Shown one piece after another: positions 1-9,635 of a stretch of 64,000 nucleotides of DNA. The stretch is from Excoecaria cochinchinensis. Taxonomy: Eukaryota; Streptophyta; Magnoliopsida; Malpighiales; Euphorbiaceae. Position numbers and translations under genes: made by a program. Every line of letters starts with the position of its first letter. The first letter of the stretch is position 1. The stretch lies in the NCBI GenBank assembly GCA_947683425.1, contig CANTUQ010000297.1:186001-250000 (forward strand), given 5' to 3'. Below the pieces are notes generated by a model, which was not told the DNA's origin, did not search any database, and was given only the letters and a program-made list of their open reading frames with translations.

Positions 1-2123
1 CATTAATTGAAGAAAAGAAAGAAATGAAGAGAAAGGGAAAGCCAAAAAATTAGTTTTTCTTTTTCTTCCTCCTCTTCCTGGGTCGGTTTCTTCTTTGTCT
101 TCTTCATTTTCCTATTCCATTCTCCCTCTTCTTCGGTGGTTTCTCCAAGTGTTTTGAACGGTTTTGAAGTGGTAAGGTGTTTAAGTGGAAAAGTAAGTTT
201 GGGTTAGGAGTTCTTCCTTCTTCTTCCCATTTTTGCTTTGGTGCTTTGGTTTAAGTTGTTGGTATTGGGTTAAGTGAGTTATTTGGTTTGGTTTTTTTTT
301 TGCTAGAATCTTTGAACAAGAGGAAGGCTAAAGGCAAAGAGAAGATCTGAGTTTGAAGACGAGTGGGTTGAGCTTCATATGAGGTTTGGGAGTTTAAGTG
401 CCATTGTTGTGTTTTGCCCTTGAACTTTGAATTTCTGAAAATTAAGTTGAGATGCATGTTTATGTGTGTGTTTGAATGGGTCTTTGACTAGATTTTGTTT
501 AAAGTTGGGAGTGGTGTTAGTGCTTGAATGTGGGTATGGTTCTGGTGTTTATGATCAATTTGAGTGTGATTTAAGTTTAGTTGCTTATCTTGTTAATTTG
601 TTAATTAATTGCTTGTAATGGGTGTATAATGTTATTGGCATGTGTAATAACATGTTTTGGAATGCAATTGTTGAGTGGATTGAAATTGTGTGCTAGATTG
701 CATGATTTTGGAGTGGTAGGGTGTGAGAGGAGTTGTAAAGTTCGGAACAGAGTGTGTGAAACATGACTCTATTGCAAGCGCGACAGAGCGTGCGATAGCC
801 GAGCTTTAGCTTAGGCACTCTCTGTCGCGAGCACGACAGAGAGCTCGGTAAGCTAAGTCCCTGCCGTGCCGTTCTTCGTTGCGAGCGTACCTACGTGCAC
901 GAGCGCAACGAGGACCTACCCGCCCTCTGTCGCTAGCGCGACAGAGGCCCGCCAGCTCTTTCTCGGGAGCGCAAGGCTTGTTACGAGCGCGATTTTGGGC
1001 GAGGTTCGCCTCTATCGCGAGCGCGACCCTTCCCTGTTGTTCAGATGTGTTTTATTCATTGCACTTTGCATGGTTTCTCACTTATGATTGGTATATGATT
1101 TAAAGTATGAATTAGTATTTTATCTCGTGTATGTCTTAATTGATATATGTGCATTAATTGTTCGGGTATTTGATCCCATGTAAAGTTAGTGAAATGAAGA
1201 ATAAAGTTTAAAGTTTTAAGCCTGAATGGTCATAGTAGTGCCTAGATAAGCATGCTTATAAAGGGTTAAAATGCAGCTGCTTCTGTTGACCCCGTTTGAG
1301 TCTAATGTCGGCCCCATTTGGGTCTAAATATTTTGAGACTTCGGTCTCTTCTACTACCTTCGGGTATAAAATGTTTTGAGACTTGAGTCTCTAAATGTTC
1401 GATATTGTGTGTCCAATCAGTATCTTCAGCGCCCGTATCCACCACAGATGGAAATTCAGGCTATTGTATGACTCTAAGTGTGATTGATATTTCCAATATG
1501 TTATAGGTATATGTGTGTATTTGAGGTGTATTGGTATGTTATAACATGTTCTTCATAATAAAAGTTAGTGATTTTGTACATGTTAAAGCATATGTATAGC
1601 TAGATGAATTGTTCATGTTATGATTAAAATGCATATGCTATTTATTTACTCATGTTCTAGTGTTTGCGGATAAATGTTATTGTGCAATGAGCATGCTGTT
1701 ATAATAAAATTTGTGATATCGATCTATGACTTCGTGAGAAGTCTTTTGCTTGTGTTACTCCAGACTGAGCCTTCGATCATCACAGGTGCTTTTCCCGTGT
1801 AGGTTGCAGGTTCAATTTTGAGTTTTGCATCTACAGGTCTTGGCCACTAGGAGTTTGGAGCTTGTTAAGAGTTCTTTTGTTTTTGATATGTACATCTGTT
1901 TTTAGGCAAAGGAATTGTATATGTATTAAATATTTTTTGCTATGTATATAGAATGCTGATGTATATGTATAATGGATACTTCTATAATTTTGATGATTAT
2001 TTTTGATATATATATTTAGGTTGCTCGCTTATGCCATGTTTGTATGCATGAGTGTTTATTTATGTATGAGTATTTGTGTTTGTGGCGCTCCGATATCCTC
2101 CCAAGGGGTATTGGGGTGTTACA
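1..2123 (+). mobile_element. LTR of a retrotransposon, 5' part outside the window
   Basis: The right end GGGGTGTTACA is the usual 3' terminus of plant LTRs that begin TGTAACACCCC. The stretch aligns in the same order with the complete LTR at 4030-6287: CT-rich block, long GT-rich stretch, GC-rich hairpin block, a block with repeated 'acttcggtctct', then a block with 'gtgttttcccgtgtaggt'. By that alignment the window opens about 245 bp inside the LTR. Right after the end comes transposase coding sequence instead of a primer-binding site, so this is a solo LTR or the 3' LTR of an element lying to the left. No coding domain is present; short open frames in the GC-rich block are chance. The target duplication cannot be checked because the left end is outside the window. 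Confidence 0.8.
776..1030. repeat. GC-rich hairpin cluster inside the LTR
   Basis: An island of CpG-rich sequence in AT-rich DNA carries repeated palindromic words. At 818-843 CTCTCTGTCG and CGACAGAGAG form a 10-bp stem around a 6-base loop. At 924-947 CCTCTGTCGC and GCGACAGAGG form a 10-bp stem around TAGC. Variants such as 'tcgcgagcgcgac' recur to 1030. The related LTR has the same kind of block at about 4975-5320. Role unknown; the element's promoter or R region is one possibility. Confidence 0.7.
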
Positions 2124-3239
2124 ACTCCAAAATGCAACACTGTCTCGAACTTTTTCAATGCAATCAGAAATAATGTCTAAATCATTCTTGACAATCAAAT
2201 TCAAAATATGAGGACTACATCACACATGTAACAATTGCTCATCCAACCAAAGACTATTAGATGATAATTTTCTCAAAATACAATTAAACATTGCATCATT
2301 TGTCGAACAATTGTCTAAAGCTCGTGCATGCAACTTGCTATCTAGATTCCAATCCATTAGACAATTAGACAGTACATCACAAAGTATATCGGTTGTATGT
2401 GGACATGGCACATAAATGAACCTAATAAGAAAAAAATAAAATATTTCATCCTATTTGCTATTAAAATCCATAAATAAATAAATTTGCAACAACATATTAT
2501 AAATTTATAATTAAAATAAATAAAAATCATACCTAATAATTCGACTTTGTAAAGTCCACAAAGCATCAATGAAATGTGTTGTAATGGCCATAAAATCTTT
2601 ATTTTGATTGTTGGACGTCCACATATCAGTTGTGATTACAAATCGACTATCATTCTTTCCAACCAGTTTCATAGTCTTTTCTTTTTCTTGATCATATATT
2701 TTCAAAATATCCCTTATTACCTTATGTTTACTCATCCTTTTGAACATTGGTTGAATAGTTCCAACAAATTTTCTAAAGTATTCATGTTCAACCATTGTTA
2801 ATGGATACTCATGCATAATAATCATAGTTGCTGGGTCTTTTCGTGCAATCTTTTTATGAAACGTATATGTTTCAATTGAAACCCTCCCTTCATTTTCTAC
2901 CTTAGATTTCAAAATTGTTTCTTTTATATCTCTACTCTTTCTTAAAGGACATGATCCAAAATGATCATGCAAATGTTTCATCCTATCTTTTGTATCCCCT
3001 CCTAACATCTTTCCACGATAATCGCATATAGCCTTCCACTTATCATCAATCTTTTGTCTCTTAAAATGATTCCACACAACTGATTTCAAATGGTTTTTGG
3101 TATTAAAATTTGTTTCTTCACTTTCATTTATGGAATTAGTTTGACTTAATTCGCCAGGAGCCTGTGATTCAAATTATACTCTAGATTGTTCACTACTTGG
3201 TTGTTGCTAATTGATTGTTCAATAGATTGTTCATCCATG
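2124..3239 (-). pseudogene. hAT-superfamily transposase (BED zinc finger, RICESLEEPER-like), broken
   Basis: Two exons can be read. The upstream one (2533 to about 3239) encodes a BED-type zinc finger around 2990-3070, followed by the start of the hAT catalytic region with the family's 'TTDMWTS' signature. An intron with GT/AG ends occupies 2422-2532. The second exon (2124-2421) continues with 'FIYVPCPHT', 'DNCSTNDAM' and 'NLIVKNDLDIISDCIEKVRDS', all typical of plant hAT transposases. Damage is clear: a frameshift and an in-frame stop lie upstream of the BED finger, one finger cysteine position reads Arg, and a TGA stop sits just before the 'PHILNLIV' motif. The gene ends abruptly at 2124 where the LTR begins, so the catalytic C-terminus and dimerisation domain are missing from the window. 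The LTR therefore inserted into it. I could not define the element's own terminal inverted repeats. Confidence 0.85.
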
Positions 3240-3780
3240 ATATCACAACAACTGCACCTAGAATTATGCAAGCAAAATTAATGAATTATGAAACAATTAA
3301 CATTTGCCTAATAAAGGTTTTGACCATTCATGGAACAATTGCCTAATAAAAATAATTATTCTATTTTGAATAATTTAGTAAAAATATAATCTGTATACAA
3401 TAGATATGCTTCTGCTAATCAACTTAAACTCATACTATTTTTCATTAAAAAAAATATTAATGCCTTACCTTTAATATTGAAATTAGATAATTTTCAAAAT
3501 TATCACCGCCTACAAATTAAACATAAAGATAAGATTAAAAAATATAAATTTTATTTAATAAAATAAATATTAAATTAGATAATATTACCTTTAATTAATT
3601 ATAATTGAACTGCATATAAATTAAAATGGAAGGGAACTTTAGAAATGAGTTGAATGAAATAAAGACAGAAAGAAAGAAAGTAAGATAGTGAAGAAAGAAA
3701 GAATGAGATAATGTAGGAAAATGAATCAGTGAGGATATCCTCCTTTAGTAATTTTTAACCCAAAAAAAAATGTATAAATT
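3240..3780. other. AT-rich stretch, probable 5' flank of the hAT element
   Basis: No coding potential. It contains short poly-A runs and a purine-rich 'gaaagaaagaaag' patch at 3668-3710. It lies upstream of the transposase start and may include its promoter and left terminus, but no terminal repeat could be recognised. Confidence 0.4.
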
Positions 3781-3783
3781 CTA

Positions 3784-3900
3784 CTCTTCACATGGAGCTG
3801 CACCTCCACGTGAAGAGCTGCAGTGTTGCAACTCCACAGTGCTAGAAATCGGCATTGTACAGTGCCAGTTTCTAGCACGCCAGCCGGTCAAATCGGCTGG
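3784..3900. repeat. Three adjacent hairpins
   Basis: Three inverted repeats follow each other. Arms 3784-3797 and 3804-3817 (CTCTTCACATGGAG type) are 14 bp with one mismatch. Arms 3839-3857 and 3860-3878 are 19 bp with three mismatches and almost no loop. Arms 3880-3886 and 3894-3900 are CCAGCCG/CGGCTGG. The block is far more GC-rich than its surroundings and a 63-codon open frame crosses it, but dense self-complementarity suggests a foldback transposon or structured element more than a gene. Confidence 0.65.
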
Positions 3901-4029
3901 TCTCACCACTGACGAAAATCAACACACTGTTGTGCCAGTTTTCAACACTCTAAAAACCTAATTTTTGTTTATTGTTACATTAATTTTAAATTTTTTTTTT
4001 AAAATAACTCCAAAATTAAAAAACCCAAT

Positions 4030-6287
4030 TGTAACATCCCAAATAAGAACCTGGTAGAATTTGTATGAGTATTTTGTTGATTAAGGGTATTTTGGTATTT
4101 GTGCAAGTTAAATTGGAATTAAGTGAGGATTAAATTGAAAGAGAATTAAAGTATTATAAGGAAATAATTGTTTAAGTGAGTGAATGGATATTAGCCAAGG
4201 ATTTAGAGGACTTTTGCCAAGGATTTGTTAAGTCTAGCCAATAGGAATGTGACACTTGGCTTGGTTGGTGAGAGCATTAAATGAATAGAAGAGGGAATTG
4301 AGAGGGAAGGGGCAAAATTTGGCTGCTTCCCGTGGAAGCTTTGGTTCTTCTCCTCTCTCCTTCTCTTTCTGTTCTTCTTCTCTCCTTCTATTTCATTTTT
4401 CTGCTCTTTACTCCTCCTTGGGTGGTTCTTTAAGATGTGAGCTGGGTTTTTAAGTGGTCAAGAGCTGTTGCAAGTTTCGAACAAGAGGCTTGATAAAGGG
4501 AAAGAGAAGGTCTGAGTTAGTGGAGTGTAGAGAGGGCTGGTTTTGTAAAGCTTCAATAGGTTTGGGAGTTGTCTTACCCTCACTTTTCGAATCATGTGAT
4601 GTTATGTTTGATTTTCTGGAAATTTTGAGTGTTATGTATGTATTCATGCGTGTGTTGGTTAAGTGGAGATGGTGGATTTGAAATGCTAAGTGTTATGTTG
4701 GCCTATAGGTAGATTTATGAAGTGAAATTTCATGAGTTTAGTGAAAGTTATGTTCTTGATGTTCTTGTGATGCATTTTGTGTTTCAACCTAATTTTCTTG
4801 TTTATGTAAGTGTAAATTGAGTGTATTTTGATTATTGACATGGTGGTAGATGTATTTGAGTGATGAATTGTAGTGTTATTGCACGAATGAGTGGTTTTGA
4901 AAATGTTGGGTTCAAAGTGAAGTGCAGAGAAGATGATTTTGGGCTTTTTCGCTCTCAATAGAGTGCGAGATGGCCAGCTGAGTGCTGAGGAGCCCTCTGT
5001 CACAAGCACGACAGAGAGCTCAGTAGGTCGAGCTTCGGTTGAGCCAAGCCCCATCGCGAGCGTGCCTCCGAGCACGAACACGAAGAGGCCAGTGTCCGCC
5101 TCTATCGCGAGCACGACAGGGCGCGGTTAGCCGAGTGATTGCTGGGTTGTGCTTCGTCGCGAGCGCGACGGGGAACCCCGCCCTCGATCTCGCAAGCACA
5201 ACAGAGACCCCCTTTTCTGCCTGTCCTTCACGAGTGCCTAGCTTGCCGTGTGCGCGACATGAGGCGAATTATGCCTATGCCGCGAACGCGACGGGTTATC
5301 GCTAGCGCGACCCTGCCCTGTTCTTCGGAAATATTTTTCTTATCTCACTTTGCATGGTTTCTCACTATTGCAGGGGTGATACTTTTGCTTATGTCTTTAA
5401 ATATTTTTGTTTTATACTTGTATCATATATTATCTTGTTATATTGTCTTGGCTCTTAATCATGGTAGTGAAGAGTGATATTTTATTGAGTGAATACGTTG
5501 AGCCTGAATAGTCATAGTAGTGGATCGATTAGCAGGTTTATCAAGGGCCAGTGATTGCAACTGCTAGTGTGGGTCTTACAGCGATCTCCGTTATGGTCTT
5601 AGTGAAAATGTTTTTGAAACTTCGGTCTCTTATGCTACCTTTGGGTATAAAATATTTTGAGGTTTCGGTCTCTAGTGTTTGACACTGTTCACAGTATCCA
5701 GTATCCACCACCCATGTTATTCAGGCTAGTGTTTTGATGTTGTCATTGAAGTGATATTGATTTAGTGAATATGTTTATGATGTTATTTGTTCCATCAGTG
5801 AAGTGAATAAGTAGAGCGATATGCATGAATCTTTCCATGTTTTTGAAGTGTATGTTGTCATATTTATTGTATTGTTGTTTCTATTCCTCCCCACTAAGCG
5901 TTTTCGCTTAGTAGGGGTGTTTTCCCGTGTAGGTGGCAGATTTGTTTCGGAGTCGGGTATCTGCAAGGTCGGCCCCTTGGAGTTTGAAATGTTTCTTTTT
6001 GTAATTTAGCTCCTGTATTTTTTTTGTATATTAATTTGTTTGTAATTAAGTATTTTTTTATGCATAAGTATGTATATATTAATGGAATCTTTTTGTAATT
6101 TTTGTAGTGTTTTATATATATATTTTTTTTACGTTTATTGTTATGTATGTTCTGCTTCCGCATGTCTATTCGCATTCTAAGTGTGTGACGCTCAGGTATC
6201 CTTCCAATGGGAGTATCGAGATGTTACATTGCATTCTAAGTGTGTAACACTCAGGTATCCTTTCAATGGGAGTATCGAGATGTTACA
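4030..6287 (+). mobile_element. Complete LTR of a retrotransposon (probable 5' LTR, Ty3/gypsy-like)
   Basis: It begins TGTAACATC and ends GATGTTACA, a perfect 9-bp terminal inverted repeat with canonical TG...CA ends. Its internal layout matches the LTR at the window's left edge. A primer-binding site for initiator tRNA-Met begins five bases after the end, so this was a 5' LTR whose internal region is now almost entirely lost; gag and pol are not recognisable downstream. Sequence divergence from the first LTR is considerable, so the two are probably separate insertions of one family. The Ty3/gypsy assignment rests on LTR form and primer type only. Confidence 0.8.
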
Positions 6288-6289
6288 TT
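6172..6289. repeat. 59-bp tandem duplication at the LTR 3' end
   Basis: Bases 6172-6230 are repeated at 6231-6289 with only a few substitutions (for example 'gtgacgctc' versus 'gtaacactc'). Each copy ends in GATGTTACATT, so the LTR has two possible 3' termini, at 6228 and 6287. Confidence 0.95.
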
Positions 6290-6292
6290 TAG

Positions 6293-6304
6293 TGGTATCA
6301 CATA
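6293..6304 (+). promoter_or_regulatory. Primer-binding site remnant (tRNA-iMet type)
   Basis: TGGTATCA follows the LTR end by five bases and matches the first eight bases of the usual plant site TGGTATCAGAGC. The following bases no longer match. Confidence 0.65.
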
Positions 6305-7254
6305 TAGCATACTTGTGTGGATGATGATAGAGCGTTATCCCTCGAACTTGACTGGGCAATATTCCTGCTGTTACTTTAAGGGAAGATAAATCAAATAATC
6401 AGCTACGTAATCATCAATATCTGTCTTCAAAGCAGACCCACTACGTACTGCTTTATTTCATTATTTTTTCTAATCCAAAACTATGCTTTTTGGGCCTCCG
6501 AAATGCCCGGATTCTAATAATATGGGCATTAAATACACGTAGATTTTGGCTAAAGTATTCTCTAGTATATTATATTTTTTTACTGTTTGTCATTAGAACT
6601 TAAAAATTATTTTAACAGTTTTTAATTTTTTAACCATCTAATCAGTTAATAATATCATCTAAAATACAATTTTACCATAAAAAAAAAAAATGAAAAGCAT
6701 CCTATGTAGAAAATGATCTTAGCTTTGGCCTATATTCGGAAATGATTCAAGGCACACGTATACTAATGCACAAATCCAAATTTAGAAAAACTTGGTATAC
6801 ACGTATCGAATTGATTTAAATTCAATGCCTTTGTAAGAAGGTTTTTGATTTATTGTATTAATCATTTCGAATTAAATTGTACCGGCTTTTCAATTTAATT
6901 CAGTATGAAAATATTAATTTCTAGTCTTTTGATTTTTTAAAAGAATCAAATTTCAACGTAATTTTATAGATTTGTCAATGCAATCATTCGTTGATGGAAA
7001 AGAATACTTTTCTTGTGAGAGTATTTAAGTGATAGAATGAATTTGTCAATTAGAAATTTAAGCTGTAAAACTGATACTATTATATTGTAAGTTTTCAACA
7101 AAAATTTCAATATAAAGTCATATACTCATTAGAAATTTTGAGATGTCAAGATAACTCTATATTCCAAATTTAATTAAATGTATGCAAACACATTAATACA
7201 ATTTACAAATACGCCTAACAAAATCAAATATAAGAATGGTAGAAAAATTATCAA
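6305..7254. other. AT-rich intergenic DNA
   Basis: The first hundred or so bases may be decayed internal retroelement sequence. The rest shows no reading frame, RNA gene or repeat that I can name. Confidence 0.5.
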
Positions 7255-9215
7255 ATGTACATTTTTAACTTTAACGTTTTTTTAAATATACAAATTTGTC
7301 CCTAATATTTTATTTATGGCAAATTTTCCCCTCAAATTTATAAAATGAGATATTTTTATCCCCACCGTCAATTCTCACTAAATTTGACCGTTAAAATATT
7401 AATAGACAGCTGACGTAAAAAGAGTAGATGACGTGTTGCATATATATTGGACATATCAGCATCTCACTCTAGGGAACAAAAATCCTCTTTTCCTGCCCTG
7501 TCCTTTCTCTTCCTCACTCTCACTTGGTTTCTTTGCACGACGTTGTTTGTGTCCAGCCCAAAAACCAAAACTAAAAGTAGAAGAATAAGCAGACAAATGA
7601 GATGAATAAACAGAAGGCGATGATGCTATTGCACCGGCGCCACCATATCCCCAATCATCAAAAGCAGCAACCAATTTCTTCTCTTTTTTCTAACTGTTAA
7701 TTTTGGATTCTTGAAAAAAAGATGGAATTTTTATATGATTGATGAGAATCCGAAATTTCAGGGCTGACGGCTAGAAGAAATCATCTGAAAACACAAAATT
7801 TCGACGAATTTTTCGACAAGAAATACTCAGACAGTTAAGTCAGAAAAATTGACGAATGTAAAGTGTATTATAATTAAGAAAAATCAAGAAAAAAAACATA
7901 TCTAGATTCCTCATTTTATAGATTTAGAAATCAGTATTGGAATAAAACTTAACTTCTTAATAGAACAAGTATCATCAATAGGACAGAACTTCAAGTCCTA
8001 AATGAGGTAGAACTCAAGAACCCCTGATTAGATAAGGTTGATCCCTGATTAGATAAAATTAATTTCTAATTAGATAAGGTTGATTTTTGATTAGATAAGT
8101 TTAATCACGAAAAATACGGAATTGAAATTTTCGAAAAATTCTGACAATCCTTGTTACCAATAGAGACAAGCTCTTTCCGAACTATTAGGAGAGACCGAGC
8201 TATTATTGAGAGTTTATTTAGATCAGCTCGGCTAACCGAAGTCAGAAGCAAAACGTAGCCGAACTTATGTACGAGGTGTCCGATTATCGATGATTAAAAA
8301 TTCAAAACTACAAAAGCACTTTACCAGCCATCCACCAAAATCCCAAATTTATAATTTTCCTGAATCCAATTCCTCTCCCGCTGGCACTTCTTAATTCCAT
8401 AGCAATCATTTTCCTTGATCCCAAATTCCTCATTAACCATGAACCATAAAAAAGTTAAAGATGAGGTAAATGAACATGGAAAATAAAAATCCAGCACTAG
8501 AAAAACAAATAAAAGAAGTTTATTAAATTAGAACTTTGATTAATTATCTGATTTCAGCAAAAATTAAGTTTGACAGATGAAAAAGTAAAAAATGACAGGT
8601 TGGAGACGCCAAACCACATTCTCACTCCCAATTAAAAACTAGTGTTTTTCTTTTCTTTTTTTTTTCATGAAATGGCCTAATTGGAATCAATTAACATAAA
8701 TCAAGAGGACGTGGCCTTGAAGTAACAGATGAGAAAGTAAAGATAATGAGCTCACGAATAAAGCACAAATACTCAATTGAGAGAACAGTGACAATAACAC
8801 TATCATTCAGAAATCAAAATCCCCTCAAACATAATCTAAGTTTTAACCTTACTTTACAAAAGCGAAACTTGAAAATCTCACAAACACTAGCTCGGAGGGC
8901 GACACCGGTGGGTGAAGTGAAAGACGACATTGACGCAGGTTACCGATGGGTGGAGTGAGAGAGACCGGAGTATCCCGCATTTCAAAGAGAACAAATTGGA
9001 GATGTAAAAGATAAATTTTTTTTGCCATAGTGTTAGAGGCACGCGCTTACCACTTGTCGCTAATATGTCCAATGCATTCACGTTCTTCTACGTCAACAGT
9101 CAAATTTAGCGAAAAATTGACGGTACAAGTAAAAATCTCTTATTTTACAAATATTAGAAATAAATTTGCCCATTTGAAAAAAAAGTCAAAAGCAAAAAAT
9201 ACACCTTTGCCCGCA
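7255..9215. mobile_element. Degenerate element with long terminal inverted repeats (MULE-like)
   Basis: The sequence at about 7255-7460 reappears in inverse complement at about 9040-9215. Shared blocks include 'ctaatatttt', 'gagatttttac', 'accgtcaatt', 'ctaaatttgac' and 'attggacatat', in matching order, with small indels. Long divergent inverted ends of about 180-200 bp around an unrelated interior are characteristic of Mutator-like elements. The interior lacks a recognisable transposase, so it would be non-autonomous. Short open frames inside (such as 7456-7674, minus) could be captured fragments but match no family that I recognise. I could not find a clear 9-bp target duplication, so the exact ends and the superfamily remain uncertain. 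Confidence 0.5.
8026..8109. repeat. 21-bp tandem repeat, four units
   Basis: Units start at 8026, 8047, 8068 and 8089 and share the core GATTAGATAAGGTTGAT, with one to several substitutions per unit. Confidence 0.9.
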
Positions 9216-9635
9216 CAAATGTATAAAACCATCAAATTTCACATATGACTAGAATCCAAAACAAACCATTTCAAAAGATCAAGGGAGAAGGCTTCCTGTT
9301 TTAGGAGAAAATACATGAAATTCTATTCCAATCTAAATCAACCTAATCCAGTAAATTAAGAAATATAAGGTCATTGTTTACTATTAACTTCCATTCAAAA
9401 TCCTGGCCTTGCTAATCAGGAGTATTACGGGAACAAACTTGAGAAAAATAAGTTCAAGAAACTCAGGTTCAAACACAAACATATATTTACACCTTCATTA
9501 GAAAGAGCAAACACTGAAACGAGTTCTCGAAGCAACACTATGATCATTTACACATGAAATAAAGAGAGAAAACTATGTTTACTACACCGCTCAACCTACA
9601 TGCTTACACTTACACGGAAACAACAAAAGTTTTAG
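9216..9635. other. 3' flank of the TPS6-like gene
   Basis: Non-coding DNA directly downstream of the minus-strand TPS6-like stop codon at 9636. The part nearest the gene should hold its 3' UTR and polyadenylation site. I see no further gene. Confidence 0.5.

Noticed and set aside
866..1103. Two overlapping open frames of 73-74 codons
   Set aside because: They run through the GC-rich palindromic block, where absence of stops is expected by composition. The same occurs at 4933-5477 in the related LTR.
3770..3961. 63-codon open frame on the plus strand
   Set aside because: It coincides with three hairpins and has no recognisable domain or gene context.
1..6287. The two LTRs as 5' and 3' ends of a single element
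   Set aside because: They are clearly diverged, no primer site follows the first, and the DNA between them is a minus-strand hAT transposase gene, not gag-pol.
8026..8109. CRISPR-like spaced repeats
   Set aside because: The units abut with no spacers, and this is plant nuclear DNA. The 11-bp minisatellite and the 300-bp array fail the same test.
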